In this document: one piece after another, positions 1 through 5,525 of the stretch
How positions within the stretch are numbered: position 1 is the stretch's first letter
Layout of the letters: each line of letters starts with the position of its first letter
NCBI GenBank assembly: GCA_034211115.1
Contig: JAXHTH010000099.1
Span: 1-9,458, forward strand
Direction: 5' to 3'
DNA: 9,458 nt
Origin: JAXHTH01 sp034211115
GTDB lineage: Bacteria > Planctomycetota > Phycisphaerae > Phycisphaerales > SM1A02
Made by a program: the position numbers and the translations under genes
Notes under the pieces: generated by a model
Database searches by the model: none
Told to the model about the DNA's origin: nothing
The model's input: the letters and a program-made list of their open reading frames with translations, nothing else

Positions 1-128
1 AGAAACAGCTCCAACAGGTCGTTGAGGAACCAGTGGCCGCGTTCTGTGGCCGCCAAACGCTGTTCGTCCACGACCATCAGGCCCCGCAATCTTGCTTCGG
101 CGAGCGGGGCATTGATGCGCTCCCCGTC
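1..128 (-). CDS. hemW: C-terminal fragment resembling HemW (heme chaperone / radical SAM HemN family); both ends missing
   Basis: Reading leftwards, this frame gives about 42 residues that look like the C-terminal winged-helix tail of HemW: a helix APLAEARLRGL, a short wing MVVDEQRLAATERG, then HWFLNDLLELF and the first two bases of a Leu codon at the edge. From memory, proteobacterial HemW proteins end with a similar Thr-Glu-x-Gly, Phe-Leu-Asn-x-Leu-Leu pattern, a few residues before their stop, so the stop should lie just left of base 1. HemW is a radical-SAM-like heme-binding protein. The oddity is upstream: the frame stays open only to an amber codon at 195-197, the residues before about 125 no longer look like HemW, and the DUF6986 gene occupies the opposite strand. 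It is therefore a truncated remnant, a frameshifted gene, or an assembly join. A short gene starting at the ATG at 75-77 is possible but less likely. Confidence 0.45.
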
Positions 129-199
129 GGAGCACGAGGTCGGGCCGGGGGCGATGCCCCCCGCCGAGCGTGTGCGCTCGATTCGCGCCGTCTGCTAGC

Positions 200-1573
200 A
201 TGTTCGGCCACGCACCGGCCATGCAGAACTCGTTGCCCGCGGACATGATCTCGAACTGGCTCGCCCGCGCCCGGCCGGACACGGCAGCGGGCGAAGACGC
301 CCGCGCCCCTGATCGCCAGCCGGTTCACACCGTCTACGGCGGGGCGCATCTCTTCCGCGCCGAAACCGCCTCGAAGCTCGGCGCCCTGGCCCGGCGCGCC
401 TTCGAGACCTATGCGCCGACGCCCCGCGATCTCGCCGAGATCGTCGGCCTCAAGGCAGGGACGGACCTGCCCGCGCTCGTCCATCACCGCATCACGGAGA
501 AGCTTCAGCGCGAGCCGATCGAGGATTACCGCATCGACTTCGAGGACGGCTACGGATACCGCGATGAGGCCGAGGAAGACGAGCACGCCGTCGCCTGCGC
601 CGATGAACTCGCCCGGGCAATGGAGGAGGACGCGCTGCCGCCGATCATCGGCTTCCGCGTCAAGTCGTTCCGGCCCCGGACGCGGGCGCGAAGCCTGCGA
701 ACGCTCGATCTTCTTCTGACGCGCCTGGCCGGACGGACCGGCGGGCGGCCGCCGGCGCATTTCCTCGTCACCCTGCCCAAGGTGGATGATGTCGAAGCGG
801 TGGCGACGTTCAGCGAGGCGATCGCCTGCCTGGAGGAGAAATGCGGCTTCCCCGCCGACTCGATCCGGACCGAGCTCATGGTCGAGACGCCCGGCGCGAT
901 CATCGGCCCGGACGGCACGTGCCCGCTGCGTCGGCTGGTCGACGCGGCGGCCGGGCGGTGCGTCGCCGCGCATTTCGGCGCCTACGACTACACCGCGGCC
1001 CTTCAGATCACCGCATCGTGCCAGCGCCTGCATCATCCGGCCTGCGAGTTTGCCCGGCAGGTGATGCAAACCGCGCTGGCCGGGACGAACGTGCGGCTGT
1101 CGGACGGCGCGACGAACGTCCTGCCCATCGAGCCGCATCGGCCGGGCCGGGACGGCCCCCCGCTCAGGGAAGAACAACAGCGCGAGAACCGGCAGGCCGT
1201 GCACGATGCCTGGCGGCTGAGCTACGAGGACATCCGCCGATCCCTCGCCGCCGGCTTCTACCAGGGCTGGGATCTGCATCCGGGGCAGTTGCCGATCCGG
1301 TATGCGGCGGTGTATTGCCTTTTCCTCGAGGGTCTCGCCGATGCCTCCGCGCGGTTGCGACAGTTCATCGAGCAGGCCGCCCGCGCGACGCGCGTGGGCA
1401 ATGTCTTCGACGATGCCGCGACGGGACAGGGCCTGCTCAACTTCTTCCGCCGTGCCCTCAACTGCGGGGCGATCACGGAACATCAGCTCGCGCCGACCGG
1501 TCTGACCGCGGGCGAGCTTCGCCGCCATTCGTTCACGTCGATCGTGGACGAGCGCGCGAAGACGCAGGCGTGA
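200..1573 (+). CDS. DUF6986-type aldolase/citrate-lyase-like TIM-barrel protein
   Basis: This 457-residue protein has the signatures of the HpcH/HpaI aldolase and citrate lyase beta superfamily, in the long form catalogued as DUF6986 and sometimes named phosphoenolpyruvate kinase without good proof. In order: HTVYGGAHLF (43-52), RIDFEDGYGYR (111-121), RVKSF (153-157), FLVTLPKV (188-195), ELMVETPGAI (225-234), AHFGAYDYTAAL (257-268), LSDGATNVLP (300-309) and GFYQGWDLHPGQLPIRYA (352-369). By analogy with the superfamily, Arg153, Glu229 and Asp263 would bind substrate carboxylate and a divalent metal. Substrate and reaction are unknown; C-C bond cleavage or formation on an oxo-acid or acyl-CoA is the reasonable expectation. 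It is cytoplasmic, with no signal peptide or membrane segment. The start is uncertain: GTG at 170, ATG at 200, ATG at 221 and ATG at 245 are all in frame and none has a convincing ribosome-binding site. It is convergent with birA and apparently transcribed alone. Confidence 0.72.
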   Translation: MFGHAPAMQNSLPADMISNWLARARPDTAAGEDARAPDRQPVHTVYGGAHLFRAETASKLGALARRAFETYAPTPRDLAEIVGLKAGTDLPALVHHRITEKLQREPIEDYRIDFEDGYGYRDEAEEDEHAVACADELARAMEEDALPPIIGFRVKSFRPRTRARSLRTLDLLLTRLAGRTGGRPPAHFLVTLPKVDDVEAVATFSEAIACLEEKCGFPADSIRTELMVETPGAIIGPDGTCPLRRLVDAAAGRCVAAHFGAYDYTAALQITASCQRLHHPACEFARQVMQTALAGTNVRLSDGATNVLPIEPHRPGRDGPPLREEQQRENRQAVHDAWRLSYEDIRRSLAAGFYQGWDLHPGQLPIRYAAVYCLFLEGLADASARLRQFIEQAARATRVGNVFDDAATGQGLLNFFRRALNCGAITEHQLAPTGLTAGELRRHSFTSIVDERAKTQA

Positions 1574-1585
1574 GGCGGGAGACAT

Positions 1586-1605
1586 CGGGGTGCGACGGCG
1601 CCCCG
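1586..1605. terminator. GC hairpin between convergent genes, possible terminator
   Basis: Eight-pair stem CGGGGTGC / GCGCCCCG with a GACG loop, 12 bases after the plus-strand stop and just beyond the ancestral birA stop at 1610. In plus-strand RNA the single imperfect pair is a G-U wobble; in minus-strand RNA it becomes an A-C mismatch, so it should work best for the plus-strand gene. No T-tract follows on either side, so it is not a classic intrinsic terminator. Confidence 0.35.
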
Positions 1606-1609
1606 CGGG

Positions 1610-1732
1610 TCAGATCCGGTCGGCGCTTTCGGTATCGGCGGGGTGAAGGCGATCGATCTCGCCGGCGCTGCACGCGTGGGTCCCCCGCTCCGTCTCCAGC
1701 AGCAGCCGGCCGCTGTCGTCGAGGCCGATCTA
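1610..1732 (-). pseudogene. birA: Stranded C-terminal piece of BirA beyond the internal TAG
   Basis: In the birA frame, right after the TAG at 1730-1732, come 39 sense codons beginning IGLDDSGRLLLETERGT and containing SAGEIDRL, then TGA at 1610-1612. This is the usual C-terminal domain of biotin ligases (Gly-Ile/Leu-Asp-x-x-Gly-x-Leu-Leu-Leu-Glu, then Gly-Glu-Ile). Keeping the frame and the family pattern across the stop argues for one codon change or base-call error rather than old decay. It would be made only by readthrough or if the TAG is an error. Confidence 0.75.
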
Positions 1733-2434
1733 CCGTCCCCGGATGATCTGCCCGCCCTGGTGCGTCACCTGCACCGTGCAGCCTTCGAAGGCGAGACGAT
1801 CGCGAAGCCGATCGAGCATGTCCGCGGTCAGTCCCGACCGCTCGAAATCATGCATCAGCGTGAGCATTCCGCGGCTGAACAGATCGATGATCTCTTCCAC
1901 GTCCGCGGGCGCGCCGAGCACCGCCCGCAGCGTGGTGGCGGGGGCGCGAAGGGCATCGACGGGCAGCTCGGCCTCGTCGAAATCGACGTTTACCCCCACG
2001 CCGACGATGAGGCACGCCGGCGGGTCCGCGCGTCGGCGCTCATCGTCGCCGCCGCCCCGCGCCGGCAGGGTCCGCTCGCAGAGCACGCCGGCCAGCTTGC
2101 GACCCGCCAGCAGGACATCGTTGGGCCATTTCACGCGGAGCTGCCCGACAAGCTCGCCGCGCCCGGCGCGCTCGAGGAGGCGCTCGATCGCGTCCACGAG
2201 GGCGAGGGCGGCGAGGAGGGGGGCGGCATCGTAGAACGATGCGGAGCGAACCATGGGCCAGGCGATGCTCATCCACGCCCCGCCCCGCGGCGACAGCCAC
2301 GACCGGCCGTGTCGGCCCCGCCCCGCCGACTGCACCTCGGCGGTGACGATCAGCGGCTGATCGCCATGCTCTGCCGCGAGGCGCCGGGCCTCGTCGTTCG
2401 TGGACTGAACGGTGGCGTAGTGAAACCGTTTCAT
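1730..2434 (-). CDS. birA: Biotin protein ligase (monofunctional BirA), ended by an in-frame amber codon
   Basis: This enzyme activates biotin with ATP and transfers it to the carrier lysine of biotin-dependent enzymes; the biotin-carrier gene lies immediately upstream. Visible motifs are QSTNDEA (10-16), the biotinyl-AMP loop GRGRHGRSW (38-46), KWPNDV (103-108) with RKLAGVLCE (112-120), and VGVGVNVDF (144-152). There is no N-terminal DNA-binding domain, so it is a ligase only, not a repressor. A TAG at 1730-1732 stops the protein at 234 residues, inside the C-terminal SH3-like domain. The same frame then continues for 39 more family-like residues to a TGA at 1610-1612, giving 274 codons, a normal length. 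Start chosen at the ATG before KRFHYATVQSTN; an ATG at 2449 (adding MPPAA) is also possible. About 100 bases separate it from the carrier gene. Confidence 0.88.
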   Translation of the reverse strand: MKRFHYATVQSTNDEARRLAAEHGDQPLIVTAEVQSAGRGRHGRSWLSPRGGAWMSIAWPMVRSASFYDAAPLLAALALVDAIERLLERAGRGELVGQLRVKWPNDVLLAGRKLAGVLCERTLPARGGGDDERRRADPPACLIVGVGVNVDFDEAELPVDALRAPATTLRAVLGAPADVEEIIDLFSRGMLTLMHDFERSGLTADMLDRLRDRLAFEGCTVQVTHQGGQIIRGR

Positions 2435-2537
2435 CGCCGCGGGCGGCATCCCCCGTCGGCGCCGGGCGCCGCGGAGGCGCCGCCATCCTTCGACATCGCG
2501 TGCGCCGCGCGGTGCGTCGGGCCGCGTCGGACGTCGA

Positions 2538-2966
2538 TCACTCGATGTACGCCAGTGTTTGTCCCGTCTCCACCGCATCGCCGGGGCCGACGCAGATCTC
2601 CCTGACCGTTCCGGCCGCGGTCGCGGCGACGTTGGACTCCATCTTCATCGCTTCGAGCACGAGCAGGGTGTCGTTGAGGCCGACCGCATCGCCGGGCTTG
2701 ACGGTGACCCGCGTGACGTTGCCGGCAATGAGACTCTTGACCTCCTTGACGCCGTCCGGCTGACCGACGACCGGGGCCGGCTTCGGCTCGGGCGTCGGGG
2801 CGGGCGCGGGCGGCGGCGCGGCGGCCGGCGCCGCGCTCGGCGCCGGGGCGGGCGCGGGCGCCGCGGCGGCGGGAACGACCGACGCTCCCGGCATCCCCGC
2901 GCCCGCGTCGAGGATCTCGACATCCACGTCGTACGTCACGCCCTCAACTGTGATCCGAAGTCTCAT
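2538..2966 (-). CDS. Biotin carboxyl carrier protein of an acyl-CoA carboxylase/decarboxylase (MmdC/GcdC-like)
   Basis: A 142-residue carrier that moves CO2 on biotin between active sites of a biotin-dependent acyl-CoA enzyme. Three parts are visible: an N-terminal beta segment, MRLRITVEGVTYDVDVEILD (1-20), as in carriers of MmdC/PycB type; an Ala/Pro linker (about 32-66); and a biotinyl domain (about 73-142) with the EAMKM site, Lys108 being the biotinylated residue, followed by the usual GTVREI and GDAVETGQTLAYIE ending. It is not the AccB of fatty-acid synthesis, which usually has a different N-terminus. An AGG six or so bases upstream supports the ATG at 2966. It follows the small conserved gene and precedes birA, its probable modifying enzyme, and is likely cotranscribed with both. 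The partner is almost certainly the carboxyltransferase at 3352-4932. Confidence 0.9.
   Translation of the reverse strand: MRLRITVEGVTYDVDVEILDAGAGMPGASVVPAAAAPAPAPAPSAAPAAAPPPAPAPTPEPKPAPVVGQPDGVKEVKSLIAGNVTRVTVKPGDAVGLNDTLLVLEAMKMESNVAATAAGTVREICVGPGDAVETGQTLAYIE
2769..2873 (-). repeat. Ala/Pro low-complexity linker coding tract
   Basis: Residues about 32-66 of the biotin carrier are almost all Ala and Pro, ending in Pro-Glu-Pro-Lys-Pro. Such swinging-arm linkers are normal in biotinyl and lipoyl carriers. The DNA is repetitive, very GC-rich, and prone to length change and sequencing error. Confidence 0.8.
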
Positions 2967-3005
2967 GATTCACCTGTTTCCTGTCCCTGACTCGATCCCG
3001 TCATT

Positions 3006-3272
3006 CTAGTGCAGATGCGGGCTGTGCGAGGCCATCAGGCTCACGCGCCCTCGCGTGACCCAGGCGTCCGGCCCGTCGCGGCGGAGCATGATCACCCGGC
3101 GTCCGCGCACGCCGCGGGCCGGCGCCATCGCCGCGGCGGTACCCGCGGCGATCACCGCCACGCGCCGCAGCCGAACGTGGCGATGGGCGACCGTGGCCGC
3201 CGCCGCCGCGATCACCGGCAGATGCCTGCGGTCGATCCCCGCGTTGGATGATGGCGTCGTTGCTCCGGTCAC
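3006..3272 (-). CDS. Small conserved protein of acyl-CoA carboxylase/decarboxylase clusters (function unknown)
   Basis: An 88-residue protein between the carboxyltransferase and the biotin carrier. It has a predicted Ala-rich helix, HLPVIAAAAATVAH (17-30), then RHVRLRRVAVI, a variable basic stretch, and a C-terminal box DAWVTRGRVSLMASH (69-83). The layout of an 'AVIAAAV' helix, 'R-I-R-x-I' strand and 'W-x-x-x-G-R-x-x-x-M-x-S-H' tail resembles small proteins I recall from the same slot in carboxyltransferase/biotin-carrier operons, usually annotated hypothetical or OadG-like. Unlike true OadG/MmdD subunits, the Ala helix is flanked by His and Arg and looks too weak for a membrane anchor. A role in assembly or stability of the biotin enzyme is inference from position. 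Start GTG at 3272 has only a weak upstream GAGG; its stop is TAG at 3006. Confidence 0.62.
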   Translation of the reverse strand: MTGATTPSSNAGIDRRHLPVIAAAAATVAHRHVRLRRVAVIAAGTAAAMAPARGVRGRRVIMLRRDGPDAWVTRGRVSLMASHSPHLH

Positions 3273-3340
3273 GTTCCGTTGGTTCCTCAGCGTGCTCTGT
3301 CCTCGTCGCCGCGCGCCCGGCGGGCGGGACGACGATTCCT

Positions 3341-3350
3341 ACTATAGCGA
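3341..3350 (-). promoter_or_regulatory. Possible -10 element (TATAGT) upstream of the small protein and carrier genes
   Basis: On the minus strand this reads TCGCTATAGT, an AT-rich island in very GC-rich DNA, just after the carboxyltransferase stop and about 70 bases before the next start. TATAGT matches the bacterial -10 consensus at five of six positions. I see no clear TTGACA-like -35. Nearly the same ten bases occur at 5458-5467. Confidence 0.3.
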
Positions 3351-3351
3351 T

Positions 3352-4932
3352 TCACAGCGGCATCAGGCCGTGCTTCTTCTCCGGGCGCGCCTGGCGCTTG
3401 TTGCGCAACGTCTCCAGCGAGGTGGCCAAATAGCGCCGGGTCTCGGCGGGCTCGATGATGTCGTCCACCATCCGGTTGCCCGCGGCGACGAAGGGCGTGG
3501 AAAACGCCTCGCGATAGCGCTGGATCAGCTCGCGGCGCTTCGCGTCCTTGTCTTCGGCGGCGTCGACCTCCCGGCGGAAGACGATCTCCACCGCCCCCTC
3601 CGCGCCCATGACCGCGATCTCCGCGCTGGGCCAGCAGGCGGTGCAGTCGGCGCCGAGGTCCTTGCTGGACATCGCCACGTAGGCTCCGCCGTACGCCTTG
3701 CGGAGCACGATCGTCACCTTGGGCACCGTCGCCTCCGAATACGAATAGAGCAGCTTCGCCCCGTGGCGGATGATCCCCCCGTATTCCTGCTGCACGCCGG
3801 GCAGGAAGCCGGGCACGTCCACGAACGTCACGATCGGGATGTTGAACGCATCGCAGAACCGGATGAAGCGGGAGGCCTTGTCCGAGCAGTCGATGTCCAG
3901 CACGCCCGCCTTGTTCATCGGATTGTTGGCAACGATGCCGATCGTCGAGCCGAGGATGCGGGCGAAGCCGATAATGATGTTCTCCGCGAACTTCTCGTGT
4001 ACCTCGAGGAAATCGCCATTGTCGACCACCTTGCGGATGATCTCCCGCACGTCGTAGGGCGCGCGGACGTTGTCGGGCATGATCGCGTTGAGCGACGGAT
4101 CGTCCTCGATATACGGTTCGACGGGCAGCGTCGGCGGGTCCTCGAGGTTGTTGGACGGCAGGAAGGACAGCAGCTTCTTGCAGATGCGGTCGGCGTCGGC
4201 ATCGTCCTCGGCGATGAAGTGGATGACGCCCGAGTGATGCATGTGCGCCTCGGGCCCGCCCAGGGCTTCGGGGGTGATGTCCTCGCCCGTCACCTGCTTG
4301 ATGACCTTGGGCCCGGTGATGAACATCCGCGCCTGGCGGGTCTGGATGATGAAGTCGGTGAGGGCGGGGCTGTAGACCGCCCCGCCGGCGCAGGGGCCGC
4401 AGATGAGACTGATCTGCGGCACCACGCCCGAGAGCATGGTGTTGGTGAAGAACACGCGGCCGTAGGCGGCGAGGCTGTTGATCCCTTCCTGGATGCGCGC
4501 CCCGCCGGAGTCGTTGATGAAGATGAACGGGCTGCCCGTCTTGAGCGAGGCCTGCATCATCTCGACGATCTTGTCGGAATGGACCTCGCCCGCGGCCCCG
4601 CCGGCCACGGTCCCGTCCTGGCTGGCCACGTGCACGAGCCGGCCGTCCACCGTCCCCGCCCCGGTGACGACGCCCTCGGCCGCGAAATCCTTCTTGTCCA
4701 TCCCGAACACGGTGCAGCGATGATGCGCGAAGGCGTTGCGCTCCTGGAAGCTCTCCGGGTCGATGAGCTTCGCGATCCGCTCGCGTGCGGTGAGCTTGCC
4801 CGCGGCGTGCTGTTTGGCGATGCGCTCCTCGCCCCCGCCGAGCAGGAGGGCGTCCTTCCTGCCCCGCAGTTCCTCCAGGCGCCGACGCATCAGGTCGGTC
4901 TGCTGAGTTTCATCACTCACGTCGGGCATCAT
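3352..4932 (-). CDS. pccB/mmdA: Carboxyltransferase subunit, PccB/MmdA family (propionyl-CoA carboxylase beta or methylmalonyl-CoA decarboxylase alpha)
   Basis: Transfers a carboxyl group between biotin and propionyl-CoA/methylmalonyl-CoA. The 526-residue length and motifs fit the family along the whole chain: GKLTARERIAKLIDP (45-59), ASQDGTVAGGAAGEVH (103-118), INDSGGARIQEG (139-150), GPCAGGAVYSPALTDF (179-194), MFITGPKVIKQVTGE (203-217), then FVDVPGFLPG, EYGGIIRHGAKLLY, RKAYGGAYVAM and the typical end KKHGLMPL. Two crotonase-like halves are present, with Gly-Gly/Gly-Ala oxyanion turns. The family alone cannot separate carboxylase from decarboxylase or transcarboxylase. Start: TTG, ATG and ATG at 4935, 4932 and 4929; an AAGAGG at 4936-4941 gives the best spacing to 4929, so the start may be one codon shorter. 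It lies 36 bases after the epimerase stop, so cotranscription is likely. Confidence 0.96.
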   Translation of the reverse strand: MMPDVSDETQQTDLMRRRLEELRGRKDALLLGGGEERIAKQHAAGKLTARERIAKLIDPESFQERNAFAHHRCTVFGMDKKDFAAEGVVTGAGTVDGRLVHVASQDGTVAGGAAGEVHSDKIVEMMQASLKTGSPFIFINDSGGARIQEGINSLAAYGRVFFTNTMLSGVVPQISLICGPCAGGAVYSPALTDFIIQTRQARMFITGPKVIKQVTGEDITPEALGGPEAHMHHSGVIHFIAEDDADADRICKKLLSFLPSNNLEDPPTLPVEPYIEDDPSLNAIMPDNVRAPYDVREIIRKVVDNGDFLEVHEKFAENIIIGFARILGSTIGIVANNPMNKAGVLDIDCSDKASRFIRFCDAFNIPIVTFVDVPGFLPGVQQEYGGIIRHGAKLLYSYSEATVPKVTIVLRKAYGGAYVAMSSKDLGADCTACWPSAEIAVMGAEGAVEIVFRREVDAAEDKDAKRRELIQRYREAFSTPFVAAGNRMVDDIIEPAETRRYLATSLETLRNKRQARPEKKHGLMPL

Positions 4933-4968
4933 CAACCTCTTCGCTCTGCTGCGTACAGGCCGGGCACA

Positions 4969-5394
4969 TCAGGACCCGCGCGGCTCGCACAATTCCGTCA
5001 GCACGCCCCGCGAACTCTTCGGGTGGAGAAACGCGATCTGCGTGTGATGCGCGCCCGGTCGGGGTTTCTCGTCGATCAACTGCGTGCCGGCGGCTTTCAG
5101 CTCATCCAGCCGCTTCTGGATATCGCTCACGGTGTAGGCGATGTGGTGCATTGCCTCGCCGCGCTTCTCGATGAAGCGGGCGATGGGCGAATCGTCGGAC
5201 GTCGGCTCCAGCAGCTCCAGGCGGACCTCGTGCCCCGGCGCGCCGACGAGAAAGAACCCCACCTTCACCTTCTGATCGGGCACCTCCTCTATGGACTCGA
5301 ACCGTGCGCCGAGCGTCTCCTCATAGAAGGCGCGGTGATCGTCGATGGAGCGGACGGCGATCCCGATGTGATTGACGGCTTTCGCCTCGATCAT
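4969..5394 (-). CDS. mce: Methylmalonyl-CoA epimerase
   Basis: Interconverts (R)- and (S)-methylmalonyl-CoA, linking the biotin enzyme, which uses the S form, to the mutase, which uses the R form. It is a 141-residue protein of the vicinal-oxygen-chelate fold with two beta-alpha-beta-beta-beta modules. Visible landmarks are VNHIGIAV (7-14), FYEETLGARF (23-32), VRLELLEP (57-64), MHHIAYTVSDI (82-92) and VLTELCEP (131-138). Expected metal ligands by comparison with known epimerases are His9, Glu60 (a Gln in some members), His84 and Glu135. Length is normal. The frame is open further upstream to 5766, but the ATG at 5394 is the real start: GAGG lies six bases before it, and the preceding residues are Arg/Pro-rich shadow sequence overlapping meaB. 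It sits between meaB and the carboxyltransferase. Confidence 0.96.
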   Translation of the reverse strand: MIEAKAVNHIGIAVRSIDDHRAFYEETLGARFESIEEVPDQKVKVGFFLVGAPGHEVRLELLEPTSDDSPIARFIEKRGEAMHHIAYTVSDIQKRLDELKAAGTQLIDEKPRPGAHHTQIAFLHPKSSRGVLTELCEPRGS

Positions 5395-5457
5395 GCTCGA
5401 CCTCGTCTGGCAGCGTCCCTCATCCCGACGCGTCCGGCGGCGGCGATGAATCGGAGC

Positions 5458-5467
5458 AGTATAGCGA
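5458..5467 (-). promoter_or_regulatory. Possible -10 element (TATACT) upstream of the epimerase gene
   Basis: The minus strand reads TCGCTATACT in the 131-base gap between meaB and the epimerase, 64 bases before the epimerase ATG. TATACT is close to the -10 consensus; no convincing -35 is seen. It differs by one base from the element at 3341-3350. It could give the epimerase and carboxyltransferase genes their own promoter, separate from mutA-mutB-meaB. Confidence 0.35.
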
Positions 5468-5525
5468 AGCGGCCGGCGAATGGCGGGAGGAGGCGAGTCG
5501 ACGCCGACGGGCCAGAACACCCAGC

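Noticed and set aside
191..200. TGCTAGCAT as an extended -10 promoter for the plus-strand gene
   Set aside because: It runs into the likely ATG at 200, leaving no room for a normal transcript start; only a leaderless start from a later ATG could use it, with no other support.
77..1585. 502-codon minus-strand open frame opposite the DUF6986 gene
   Set aside because: Arg/Gly-rich shadow. I also tested whether it could be the missing upstream part of HemW after a one-base frameshift, but it shows no radical-SAM Cys motif or other HemW feature.
2435..2578. N-terminal extension of birA overlapping the carrier gene, possibly a DNA-binding domain
   Set aside because: The extension is Arg-rich with no helix-turn-helix pattern and would overlap the carrier stop; the family start fits ATG 2434 or 2449.
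1643..2605. 320-codon plus-strand open frame across birA and the end of the carrier gene
   Set aside because: Antisense to motif-bearing birA; low-complexity composition and no domain.
2998..3008. TAGAAT on the minus strand as a promoter for the carrier gene
   Set aside because: It is largely formed by the stop codon of the small protein, has no -35, and a shared transcript is simpler.
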